64,000 nucleotides of DNA from Flaveria trinervia (Eukaryota; Streptophyta; Magnoliopsida; Asterales; Asteraceae): contig JACCIX010001216.1 of assembly GCA_025506515.1 (NCBI GenBank), positions 122,952 to 186,951 on the forward strand, in the 5' to 3' direction. Shown here piece by piece: positions 44,595-56,400 of the stretch. How positions within the stretch are numbered: position 1 is the first letter of the stretch; every line of letters begins with the position of its first letter. The notes below the pieces were generated by a model that saw only the letters and a list, made by a program, of their open reading frames with translations, was not told where the DNA came from and searched no databases. Position numbers and translations under genes: made by a program.

Positions 44595-44845
44595 AACAGC
44601 AGCTTCAGTCGCCCGAGTGGGCCATTCGCACGACTGGACTCATTCGCATACACCAGACGCATGATTGGACTGAGTCACATCTCCATTAGTACGACTGAAC
44701 CATCCGTTCGCAGTGTTCATATGCCTCAGCTTCATTCGCTCGACTGAACCAATCGCTCAGTTCAGCCGCACGATTGAACCAATCGCATAGTTCATACGCA
44801 TGGATAGCCCATTCGCTTTACCCAGTCGCACCAGTTTGACAGTTT
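44595..44845 (+). repeat. Leader motif array of element B
   Basis: More than a dozen copies of the family motif between primer site and gag (ccattcgcacgactggactc, cattcgctcgactgaaccaa, agccgcacgattgaaccaat). Equivalent arrays lie at 4790-5045 (A) and 58690-58960 (C). Confidence 0.85.
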
Positions 44846-44872
44846 GGTTAGCATTCTTAAAAGTTAATCAAG

Positions 44873-47502
44873 ATGGAAGATCAGATGCCAGCGTTACTGC
44901 CGGTAAGGACTCAAGGATCCAGAACCTACTGTTACTTGAGAGTGAGGTGGGAAATCACAATAAGCACCAAAACTTTTAACGTTAGATGAGTTTCCCCACT
45001 GGAAATAACGTTTCAAGATCTACCTCAATGGAGTGGATCCAAATTTGTAGGAAGCTATCGAGATTGGGTATAGTATGCCGGTGGGAGCAGATGGGGTAAA
45101 GCTTACTTTGGGAGAATGACTGATGCTCAGAAAGTCAAGTATAATGCAGAGAAGAGAGTTTATGCATTGATTACTCAGTCTATTCCTAAAGATATTTTCC
45201 ACCAGTACTCGGAGAATAACAGGCCAAGAAATTGTGGGATGAGCTGGAAAAGAGATACCGGAAATGCTTCGCTGAAGGCAATTAAAGCTAAGGAATTGAA
45301 GAAAGAATTTGACAACTTCTCATCCATGGGGAACGAGAGTTTGGACGATGGGATTGATAGATTCTACCATCTGATGAGTGAAATGCATACACATGGTGTT
45401 ACTACTACCATGGAAGAAAAGGTGTCAAATTTTGCAGACGGTTTGCCGGAAAAGTGGGCTTCATTTGTGTCAAATCTGAGACAGAATAATGCTGGCAAAG
45501 TTGGATATCAATGACTTCATTCTAAAGCTGCGAGAAGAAGCACTTAGGATGAAGTACAGAGCTCAGAAGTCGACGTACACTCAGAATCCAGCTTTGTACA
45601 ATGCCACGCCACAAGCCAAGACGTCTGGAGCACCTCTTCAGACTGTATTTGTGTCTAGCTCACCGGGTCCTTCGCAAGCTTCTCCTTCAGGTTCAGAAAC
45701 TTCAGGGTCCTCTTATACCCAGTACATTGGAACTGAAGCAAATGCTACTAGACTAAAGACTGAGAATCTCGGTAATGTGTCTGTGGAAGTAGCTCGAGAG
45801 CACATGATCTTTTGGCAGCAGTGGTTCAGTCTTATGATGGACTGTTTGCTGGGAAGATTGGAAACTGCCATCTGGCAGATGAGGACTACGAGCAGGTGGA
45901 TGAATTGGAGCTGGAAGAATGGTATTATGTGGCCTTAGCTAGTGCTGTCCGGAGGGCGAAGAAGTTTGTGAAAAAGACCGGACAAAACTTGGTTGCTACT
46001 AAGGATACCACATTTGGCTTTGACAAAAGTAAAGTGACCTGTTTTAACTATGGAGAAAAGGGGCACTTCAAGAGAGAATGTGTGAAGCCAAAGAAGACTG
46101 GGAACGGGAACCCATTCTCATCCTTCACTCGTCAAGACAAACAAGCCAGCAGCTTTTCTTCATCAACAAGGATCCAAAAGCCTTGACTGCTCATGATGAT
46201 GAAGGACAGGACTGGAGCTTTCGGTTTGTCTGTCCAGGGGAATCAAATATTGCAAGTGTAGAAGATTTGGATGATGATTCCGCGAGTGAGGGAGATATTG
46301 CAGTTGAGATAGCAATGTCAAATATTGAAGAGACAACAGCAAAGAAAGAATCACCAGAACCAGAGACATCTGATGCTGCGATGATGGCTAACTCTACTGA
46401 ATCTCCTCAGGTAAGTACAACTGACAAATTGTTTAAAAAACATGCTTGTTCTGATTGTGATACTTTTAGAGATAGCATAGATGAGAAATTTGCTAGGTTA
46501 TTAGATCATAATGATAACTTAGTGAAAGAATTGCAACTATGCACTGAGGCTAATAGAGTTTTAAAACAAAATGAGTATAGTTACAAAGAAAAGATAGACC
46601 TTTTGACTAAACAGCTTAGGGAAACTGAAGTAGTTGTATTTAACCAGCTAATGTTATTAGGTACTATCTTAACACCCTAGAAGACACTAAGAAACAAAAG
46701 GCAGTTTTAGAAGTAGAAGTAAACTCATTAAAGCAAAAACTGCACAGCTGGACAAGTTCATCATATATTGTCCAGCACTTAGTAGAGAAAGAAACAACGG
46801 GGGGGGGGGGGGGGTGGGTGGGTATAAGTGGTTCCACCACCACCTGAGACCTTGATGAACACGAAGAGTAGACCAATAAATAACAACCCCATCAAGGATC
46901 ATGTGGTATCTACCCCTCTTGTTAGTGATCCAGATACCTCATGTTCATCAATTGAATCTGGAACAAAACAGAAGGAGGCCACTTCAAAGGCAAAGATTAA
47001 AATGCCTTGCGTTAATCTGGAAAAAGAATTTGAAAAGGTTAATATAAAGTCCTGGTCAAACAAAGTCAAATTTGAATCTAAAAGAATGGCTAATGCTAAT
47101 CTTTCACAAGCTTCATGTCAAAAACCAGTTAACCAAAAGGAAAAAGATGTTACAAATGTTAAGACAATTAATTTTGTTCAACAGAAGAAAACATCAAAAG
47201 ACACAGAGTTAAAACCCAAACTAAGTGATGTTACTAGGGTGTCACACACATCTCCACAAAGAAAGTTTAATCATAAAGTTGATAGCAGGTCGTGCTACAA
47301 CTGTGGAGAGTGTGGACACATTGCTTCCTTTTGTCCTTACTATCAAACACCTAGGAAGAAGATTGAATTTCAGAATTCAAAACCTAGGTCTTATAAGAGG
47401 AGTTCTTTAACTCCACCTAGAAGAACTAGCGAACCTAATGTTCAATCCGTCAGCCAGTCGAATGTTTATCACAAACAGGCATTGCACAAATCTGGATTAT
47501 AG
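44873..47502 (+). pseudogene. gag: gag of element B
   Basis: The ATG at 44873 (MEDQMPALLPV) corresponds to A's start. The first 240 bases have shifts. 45116-45514: MTDAQKVKYNAEKRVYALI, FDNFSSMGNESLDD, LPEKWASFVSNLRQ (UBN2-like core). 45489-46186: first zinc knuckle CFNYGEKGHFKREC (second Cys is Tyr). 46078-46680: acidic segment with DDDSASEGDIAVEIAMSN, then a coiled-coil spacer. A long G run at 46799 interrupts. 46828-47502: basic spacer and an intact second knuckle CYNCGECGHIASFC at about 47293. The frame stops at 47500-47502, and a linker of about 140 bp precedes the protease. Two knuckles separated by over 400 codons also occur in F. Confidence 0.88.
46799..46814 (+). repeat. Run of 16 G followed by TGGGTGGGT
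   Basis: Homopolymer inside the gag spacer of B with three further GGG groups, a potential G-quadruplex. It shifts the frame. A base-count error in the assembly at such a run is possible. Confidence 0.8.
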
Positions 47503-47639
47503 AAAGAAAAGTCATCCTCTGTGTCTGGTAATGATGACAAGAAGGACCTGAGCTACCCTCACTCTCTAAGGGTCAATGGGTGGAATTCATGATGTTTGAT
47601 GCCTCTGGGAAACCCAAGCCAGTAAAGGCTTGGGTTCCT

Positions 47640-49520
47640 AACCTAAACTAACGGTTTTACTTGGTATGTGCAGGGTGTTCACTACAGTGCTGAAACCAAC
47701 ACGTGGATTGTAGACAGCGGAGCATCCAGGCACATGACAGGAAACAGGGCTCTTTTATCAAACGTAAAGCAAATAAAAGGAGGGCATGTTTCGTTTGCGG
47801 GAAACAGGAGGCTATATCACAGCTCAGGGAAGTTGGAAATCAGAAAGTTAAGTTTGATAGGGTGAACTACGTCCAGCAACTTCAAAACAACTTACTTTCT
47901 GTTTCCCAAATCTGTGATAAAGGTTTTAAAGTCATATTCGACAACAAGAAGTGTTACGTCCTAAGGAAGATTACGTGATTCCGGAGGACCAAGTGCTGAT
48001 GACAGCTTCAAGATATAAAGACCTTTATGTTTTGGATCTCTCAACAGCTTCTACAACAGATCATGAAGTTCAGTGCTTTCTATCAAAAGCCACTAGAAGG
48101 ACTCCATCTCCTGGCATAGGAGAATGGGTCACATCAATCAACAAAAGATGAATCACTTGATCTAGAAGGATCTTGTGAGAGGAGTTAATGTCAAGAATTT
48201 CCAACTTCCTGATTTTTGTGTAGCTTGCAAGAAAGGCAAACAGACGAAGAAGTCTCATAAGGAAAAGAAAGTTCATTCAATAGAACTTCCTCTTGACTTC
48301 TTCACATGGATCTGTTTGGCCAGTCAGTAAAAAGAGCATTGCAGGCGACTTTTATTGTTTTGTGGTTACTGATGACTACTCAAGATTCTCTTGGGTAATG
48401 TTTCTAAAGTCCAAATCAGAAACATTTGAGTCATTCAAGGAGTTAGTGACCACACTGGAATCTCTCTACAAGCTAAAGGTGAGACAAGTACACTCAGACA
48501 ACGGAACTGAATTCAAGATTAGTGGATGGCGGATTACTGCAAGGAAAAGGGATTGTGCATCAATTCACTTCTGCATACATGCCTCAGATGAATGGTGTTG
48601 CTGAGAGAAAGAACAGAAGCTTGATAGAACCACGGACAATGTTGGTAGACTCAAAACTGCCTATCCAATTCTGGAATGAGGCAGTGGCTAATGCATGTTA
48701 TACACTGAATCAGTTCTGATAGTCAAGCGCATGGAAAGACATGTTACGAGATACTACAACGTCATAAACCGAATCTAGAGTATCTCGAACCATTGGCGCG
48801 CCTTGTACATCCTGAAGAAGACTCAAGAAGTAAATTCAGCGAGAAGGCTGATGAAGGATCTTCCTAGGATACAACATACCGAACAAGAGAGTTTACAACA
48901 ACTCAACAGTCTAGTAGAAGTGTGGTTTAATGTTGATGTTCAGAGATATACCACACCACCTACTGGCAAAGGACCTGCCTACTTTTTCGACTATGATGGA
49001 TTCTTTAAGTCCTTCAACATCTCTATCTCTCCTTCTGATGATGAGTTGGCTACTCGGATGATGGATGATATCTTGAATACACCAACTCTTAATTCAACAT
49101 CATCGACTTCACAGGGAGAATCATCTACTCATTCAGGGAAGTAGTCAACGACAGTGACTCCTCCTCTAAGATGAGGCTGAAAAAGATGACCAGAACAGTC
49201 AGGAGCAACAGGTTTCAGTTCCTGAAAGTCCACAAGCATCTAAAGGTGATGCACCTTCGACTTCGGACCTCAAACTCCTTCTACCTCATATGCAAACCAA
49301 ATGTTCATAATCTTGGCTCTGAGGTAGTTGTTCCTACTACTCTAGGGTCACGTCTAACGTCTATCATCCCTTGGACAATGTCATTGGGGATGCCAAATCA
49401 GGAGTACAAACCCAAAATCAGCTGTACTCAGCTGATTATGCCTCTGTTATGGAAAAGGGTTCATTCATGATGGTGCTTATCGGTGTTTTGTCTCGCAGTT
49501 TGAGCCAAAATACGAAGTGA
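47640..49520 (+). pseudogene. pol: pol of element B: protease and integrase
   Basis: Protease with intact active site TWIVDSGASRHMTGNRALLS (47700-47760), then a shift, and NLLSVSQICDKGFKVIFDN (47900-47950). Zinc-domain remnant GHINQQKMNHLI (about 48125), then LPDFCVACKKGKQTKKSHK. Integrase core: HMDLFGPVSKKSIAGDFYCF region (48300-48360, first Asp, in a shifted frame), VHSDNGTEFK (second Asp), MPQMNGVAERKNRSLIEPR (48522-48719, Glu). Then VANACYTLNQF, and after several shifts the proline-poor acidic linker (SPSDDELATRMMDDILNTP) up to 49520. Active-site residues survive, but the reading frame is broken at least six times. Confidence 0.88.
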
Positions 49521-51037
49521 TGCATTAAACGATGAGGCATGGGTGAGTGCCATGCAAGAAGAACTTCTTCAATTCAAGAAGTTAGGAGTATGGACTCTGG
49601 TAGATAGACCTAAAGGTGCTAAGTCATTGGCACCAAATGGGTCTTGAAATGCAAGAAGGATGACCAAGGGGTCATAATCAAGAACAAGGCTCGACTGGTT
49701 GTTCAGGGATTTCGCCAAGTCGAGGGATTGACTACAATGAAGTGTTTGCACTAGTGGCAAGGATGGAAGCCATCCGTATCTTCCTTGCCTATGCATCGTA
49801 TATGAAGATTAAAGTCTATCAATTAGATGTGAAGAGTGCATTCCTTCATAGGAAATTCGAGAGACAGTGTATGTTAGTCAACCTGAGGGATTTGAAGATC
49901 CTTATCATCGGGACAGTTTACAAACTCAACAAGGCCTTATATGGGCTTCATCAAGCTCCTAGGGCCTTATGAGAAACTCTCACTCATCTTGTGAAACACG
50001 GCTTTCGTAGGGGAGTTATTGACTACACACTGTTCATCAAAGAAAAGATGGAGACCTACTGCTAGTACAAATCTATGTCGATGACCTAATCTTCGGTTCA
50101 AAGAACGAAGAATTATGCAAAGAGTTTGAAGCAGTTATGAAGAAAGAGTTTGAAATGAGTGCTATGGGGGAGATGAAATTCTTTCTCGGGTTACAGGTGG
50201 ATCAGACACCAAATGGATCTTTCTACATCAGACCAAGTATGTGGGAGACATTCTCAGTCGGTTTGACATGGAGCATGCTTCTGTAACTGGGACTCCACTT
50301 GCTACAAATCATGATATAGCACCTGATGAAAATGGAGATTTGGTAGATGCCACAATGTACCGAGGATGATTGGATCCCTCATGTATCTCACTACCTCAAG
50401 ACCTGATATCATGTATGCTACATGTTTATGTTCTAGATATCAGGCTAAGCCTAAGGTTAACCATCTGATCGGGGTCAAAAGGATATTTCGTTATCTGAAG
50501 GGTACACCCACACTTGGATTGTGGTATCCTTATGATGATGACTTTGAGCTCACGGCGTTAGTGACTCAGATTACGGGGGCTGCAAGATGAACTACAAGTC
50601 TACATCAGTAGGGTGTCAATTCTTTGGGAGGAGATTAGTTACCTGGCAGTGTAAGATGCAAACCTCGGTTGCATTGTCAACCTGTGAAGCCGAATACGTT
50701 GCTGCTGCAAGTTGTTGTTCACAAATCATCTGGATTCAACAGCAAATGTGGGATTACAGTTTAAAGTTTTCTTCTACTCCTATCTTTGTTGATAACTCTG
50801 CTGCAATTGTAGTAACTAAAAATCCGTACAACATCCAAAGACCAAACACATCGGTATTAAATACCATTCATAAGAGACTGTTTTGAAAAGAACTTAATAG
50901 ATGTGGTAAAATTAATACTGATTTTCAACGCGCTGACCTCTATACAAAAACCTTTGATAACCGGTTTTCTATATTTGTTAGAGGTCAATGGCGTTAAAAA
51001 GAAAAGTGATGTTATTCCTGATGATGATCATGTGTAG
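49521..51037 (+). pseudogene. pol: pol of element B: RT and RNase H
   Basis: RT: WVSAMQEELLQFKKLGVWTLV (49540-49600), ARMEAIRIFLAYASYMKIK, YQLDVKSAFLHRKFERQ (49742-49972), KALYGLHQAPRAL followed by a stop, then IYVDDLIFGSKNEEL (about 50070, catalytic Asp pair intact) and MSAMGEMKFFLGLQVDQTP. 50366-50590: MIGSLMYLTTSRPDIMYATC. RNase H 50587-50886: MNYKSTSVGCQFFGRRLVTW, VALSTCEAEYVAAASCCSQI, IFVDNSAAIVVTKNPYN. After another shift it ends GVKKKSDVIPDDDHV at the TAG 51035-51037. Confidence 0.9.
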
Positions 51038-52504
51038 TCCGATGCATTGTAGTTACATTTTTTTCATTTTTCCTTATTGATTTTTCTATTTAATTATATT
51101 CATGTTATTTAGCTATCTATTAAAATCCTAAAATAATTCAATCCAGTATGATTTTAAATTTTAGGGGGAGAGTAGGTCAGCTAGTAACATTATTAAAAAA
51201 AACGAGGGAGAAGGAGTAGACAGCTGATATAGGTAGATCGTATCTGTGATACCGATTCAAACCTTTTGGACAATGATAGTACACAGGAACAAATCACAAG
51301 GGACTTTAAAATTTAATTTAGAAAAGATGCAAAATTCAAGTATAAGTCTGTGTAGTCTAAGCCATATAAAAGGGAAGATGATAGAAAAACTGGTAACTAC
51401 TAAGGTAACACAAAGAAAGTAGACCTAGAGGTTGCTAGACCACAAATGATATGTCGGTAGATTTAACACAATGGATGAGTAGACCTGACTAGTGATTTTA
51501 AGATCAAACTAAGTTGTTCAACTGACTGTGGGCTGCCATCTTATCACTGGTTAACACAATCAACAATATTCCAATAAGGGGTAATGAGCATGTAAACGCC
51601 ACAAATGTGTGCGGATGACCAAAATTAGAGCAAAGCATGAAAAAAATGAAAGACAAATGCAATCAAGCTAATGACATATGTTGTTGGTGCATTCTGTACA
51701 AAAGAAAATTTAGCTGCTTTAACAAGAAGATAGGTTGTGTGCCTCTCTGCTGTGCGATGGCACTGACCTGAGGATAAACATAACCTAGATATTCTAGACT
51801 TCATTGTTGTTTGCCGCCTCTCTGTTGTGCGATGCACTGACCTGAGGATTGGCTTCTCTGTGAAAGCTCTAAGAATAGTCTCTTCTTGTAAAAATACCCG
51901 TAGACCGCTCAAAAGCTCCTGAGGAATGTTGATTACCATATAAGTGTGGGGTCCACAAATGTTAGTTGAATAATTAAACCAAAACTATCACCAGTTTGTG
52001 TCTAAAGTCTGTGTATGAATTTAAGAGGAAAATATATTGACAATCATTGTGGCTGCAATTCTTGAAAGTTCAAATCAATGTGGGAATCTAATAGTACCAG
52101 TGTGATTTCCTAAAATTGCTACAGACTCTGGATGAAAACCAAGAAGTGAGCATCAAAAGTTTCGATAACTAGTCCCAAATGATTTGACTTGCCTGTGTGA
52201 TTCCAAAATTGAATTGGTCCAGGTGTGGTCAAACTTAATTGAAGCTGCCTATTCTGGAACCAAATCCTGTAGATGTCTATCTTAGGATTTATCTCTCACA
52301 AAGTCAAAAACAAGTGTTTATTGTTATATTTAGTTTAAGTTTCTAGTTAGTTAGTCATTTTAGTTTGTTTGTTCGTTGGACTATATCATGAAAATCAGTA
52401 TGGGATTCACTCACCTAAAAGGATCATGTCTGAGATGATCAATGATTATAATGTTATACTATAGTTTGAAAAGGGTTTAAATGTAAAATGGTAAGAAATG
52501 CAGA
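51038..52504 (+). other. Noncoding region downstream of B pol
   Basis: No coding potential. It has a polypurine-like motif at 51158-51175 (aaattttagggggagagt) and a duplicated block at 51741-51774 and 51815-51848 (gcctctctgctgtgcgatgg... / ...cactgacctgagga), 74 bp apart. The whole region has a counterpart in C at 38911-40441. Confidence 0.75.
51158..51175 (+). other. Internal polypurine-tract-like motif in B
   Basis: aaattttagggggagagt, 120 bases after the pol stop and 5.7 kb before the real tract (ccaagggggagttt, 56856). Counterparts lie at the same relative place in C, D and E. Confidence 0.6.
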
Positions 52505-53400
52505 AAAGTTCATAAGTATGACCCATTCACACGAATGGACCTTTAGTATGGACTTATCATACGAATGGGAGCCATTCGTACGAATGGACCATAAGTATGG
52601 ACCATTCAACCGAATGGACCATACGATTGACCCAGCCGGATGTTTAAGAGTGAACGAATGGGTAAGTCGCATGACTGAACTCCAGTCGGACGACTGAATA
52701 AGACTGAATGGGGCGACTGAATCAATCGCACAACTGAGGCACATTCTCCCAAATGAAACGTGCATATGAGCCTAGTCGTACGATTGAATTTAGATTAGTA
52801 TAAATAGAGAATGAGTCGGTCGCAGAGACTTACCACTCTCAAATTTACCCTAAATCGCACGACTAACGTTACGCTGCCCAAATTTCGTTTGATCACTATA
52901 AACCCTCGATTCTCACATACTGACCATATGCATTGACTCTACAGGTAATTTGCGGTGCAGAAACATTATCAAATCATTCAATTTGACTCTAAATCTGGAC
53001 AATCGGATTCGTTAGAAAAACCGTGTCTTGTGTGGCAAAATAACCTAACTAACTGACATAAACAAATGAAATTAAAGGTTTTAGGTGTTAAACGAATGAA
53101 TTACAAGTCTAAGGAACCAGAACACGAAGCTTAAAACTCAAAATTGGTGAAAAATTGAATTTGAATTGAGCGGACAGAAAGACATGCGAATGGACAGGTT
53201 GATGAGCTTCAGTCGCACGACTGAAGAGTGCGAATAGTGTAACCGCACGACTGAACTATGCGTATGAGTTCAGACGCACGACTGGTGTAACCGCATGAGG
53301 CTACATACGCATGAGTCCAGTCGCACACTCAGTAGTACGTATGGAGTCATTCGCACGACTGAATCCCAGTCGCACAGCCTCATTCGCATGACAGAAAAGA
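52505..53400 (+). promoter_or_regulatory. LTR-like promoter unit in front of B aORF
   Basis: First array 52510-52790 (cattcacacgaatggacc, cattcgtacgaatggacc, cagtcggacgactgaata), then TATAAATAG at 52799-52807. About 370 bp without array follow, then a second array 53180-53395 (cagtcgcacgactgaagag, accgcacgactgaactatg), then the aORF. The order array, TATA, spacer, array, ORF repeats the order LTR array, TATA, rest of LTR, leader array, gag at 43880-44873. Activity is inference. Confidence 0.65.
52799..52806 (+). promoter_or_regulatory. TATA box upstream of B aORF
   Basis: agtataaatagagaatg. It matches the plant TATA consensus and follows the first array directly, as in the LTR. Confidence 0.65.
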
Positions 53401-53473
53401 ATTATGTTCAAGTCCGAGTGTTTCATGACATTCTTAACCAATGGTACTAATGTTTACTTTCCTTGTGTAACAG

Positions 53474-56400
53474 ATGGCCAGCCGTTGGACTATGAGTACG
53501 AAGCACAATATTTGTGCTCATCTGGATCTCACATCCAGAAATGCTTCAGACTTCTCGGGCATTATAACCTCCTCAGGAGATCGAGGATTGCACACGCTAT
53601 ATCTGCTCCATGTACACCTTATCGGTCTATTCAGCAGGCCTTCTGGGAAGGTGCGGTTGTTGATCGATCCTCTGAGCCTCACTGTATCAAGGTACTATCT
53701 TTGGAGAGGCTATAGCTATCACAGAGGAGGATCTAAGGACCGTGTTACAGTTGGGGGATGATGCTAACTGTCCCACTAAATTACACCCCTTACTGTCAGA
53801 GGATGTTTTCTTCGAGCCAAGTACGCTGGGGACATCAATGCTGGGGTGCTCAACAAGAGCAACCTCTGTCCCCAGCTCAAGTACCTTGCTCACGTATTGC
53901 TAAAATGCATAGCATCCAGAAAGGGAGGCTTTGATGAGTTGTCTGACCAGATCCAGAACGCTTTTGTTGCGTTGGTGTTGAACCATCCGTTCAGCTTCTC
54001 CAGGATGATCTTCACCTACTTGGTGGAGAACATTGAGGGGAAAGGGAAGGAGGGCTACCCCAATTTATGCAAATGATCATAGACCAGAAGCTCCCCTCCC
54101 TGCCAAAGGAGAAGGATGATGCTGTAGTGCTTGAGGTGATGGATGATACCACCTTGGGCCGGATGAAGGTATACAGGGGAAAGCAAGTGAAACCCCCTGT
54201 CAGGAGATTGTTTGGGCATCTGGCCCGTGAAAACTATGTGGTGCCAGCTAGGAGGAAGTGGCGCCACGACGATAGTGATTCTGATGTTGAGCAGATTGCT
54301 CTACCCGCCGATGACTCTGATGATGATAACGTTGGGGATGCTGGAGATGACATGCCCATTCCACCGAGGGGCACAACTATAGACGTTATACCTCCAGTAT
54401 CTGCCCCCATGGGAGACATAGCTGAGTCAGCCGGGTTCCACCAGGACTTTATACCTGGTGAGGAGGAAGAAGAGTCAGACGAGGAGCCATTGACTAGGAC
54501 TGTGGGAAGCAAGGTTGTTCCTACAGAGTATGGACTCCGGGCGGTTGGTGAATGCCCCAGGGATTCGGGAGAGACGACTGCAGATCCCAGCTATGCTCCT
54601 GAGTCTACTAGCCGTGTTCTAGGGGGAGCATCCACCTCGACTGGATCGAGGAAGAAACGGATGGCTCAGCCCCACGGCCAGAAGAAGAAGAGGATAAGAC
54701 TAACCTTCATCTCCACCACAACCACTACATCTACCATCACCACTACCCCTTCTATAGCCACACCATCCACCACCACACCTCCCCCACTGAACATATGCCA
54801 ACCACCACCATATCATTCACTCCTACATCACCTCCACTATCTCACAGACCCAACCCCATTTTCACCACAGCCACCACCACCACTACTAGCCACCATGCAG
54901 GACCCTCATCTCATCCCACACATGTATATGGATCTCATCTACCTCAATTTGGGGTAGAGGACCATCTTTTAGCACTAAACCGTATGGTGATGCGACTGTT
55001 AGCTGCTGATGAAGGGAAGACTGCGCAGATCCGACAGCTTGCAGATCTCACAGCTGCGCAGTCACACCAGATCTCGGAGCAGGCTTGCCTGATCGAGGAG
55101 TAGGCCCAACAAATGGCTGCTCAGAGCCACAAGATGGCCCAACTCCAAGAGCATAGAGTCACTTCCGCTAAAAAGATTGAGGAGTTGGAGAATGCTAAGA
55201 AGACCATCATACTCAAACTTAAGAGATCTAAAGATGAGCCTCTGAAGATTAAAGAGGGAGATGGTGATGATGGTGATGATTATGATGAAGATGATGATGA
55301 TGATGAGACTGAGGATGATAAGGGGATTGAGGACGAGAGGACGGAAGAGAGGAATGAGGATGATGATGAAGAAGGAGGCGATGTAGCTGCATCTACCTCT
55401 GCTCAAGGTCAAGAAAGGAGGTCTAAGAAGAATCAAGACCAACAAGCTTCCTACTCTGCTCCACCAAGTGATGACCCAATAATCCAAGACAAAAGTAATA
55501 ATTAGATGTCTATGTATTTGATTACTTTTGTATTTGAATCATGTATTTAAACTTATGTATTTAATGGTTATGTTAAGATTAATGCTTTTCTGTTTTGATT
55601 ATTAGCTAATGGTTGATGTACTACATGTTTATATCAAACAGATCCAAACTATCAGAGGGATGAGTTCGATGTTGCTCCCCTTCAGCAGATCAAGACTCAG
55701 CTAACTATGATTCTTGATCTGCAAGGGATCGTCAAAAGGTCGGTGAGTTATACCCCTGAAGAAGGGGAAATAATTCACGATCTATCAAATGAGCAACTAG
55801 CTGAGATCTTCAAGCTAAATCCCGATGAGATTGTAAAGGATGCTCCAACGTGCGACTCGACAAGTGACGAAGAGCTCAACGACGTTGATGAAATAGAGAT
55901 AGAAGATGTCACTGCAGAGCACTACCCTCAATATGCTGACAATGAGGGAAATGTGGTCCCCAATCTGGGTAAATCCCTTGTCAGTGATACGTTTGAGGTG
56001 TTAGACAAAATGGAGCAGGAGTCTGAGAAGACAGAAGAACGGCCCAAGCCTCAAATGATTATGTTGATATCCGAAAGGCTGAGTGGGCTGCATGTTTTGA
56101 AGAAGTTAGAGCCCAACGAGTTGCACCTAAACATGACGCCTACACTAAACTCTACAGAGTCAAGAACATCATAAGGTGTCAGGCAGGATTATAGCATGGG
56201 CATATTTTGATGACCTTAACGTTTATGCAGTTAAGAGGGAGAAGGGCATAGAGTATTTTAGATTTCCACATGATCTAAAGACTCTACCAGGTTTTGAGCT
56301 CAACCAGCTGGCCAAACTGAAGTTGTTGTATGCTGACACGAGAAAGATGTCAGGCTAGTTTGAGGCTGCCCTAAGAAAGGAGTACCACACCAGGTGGGTT

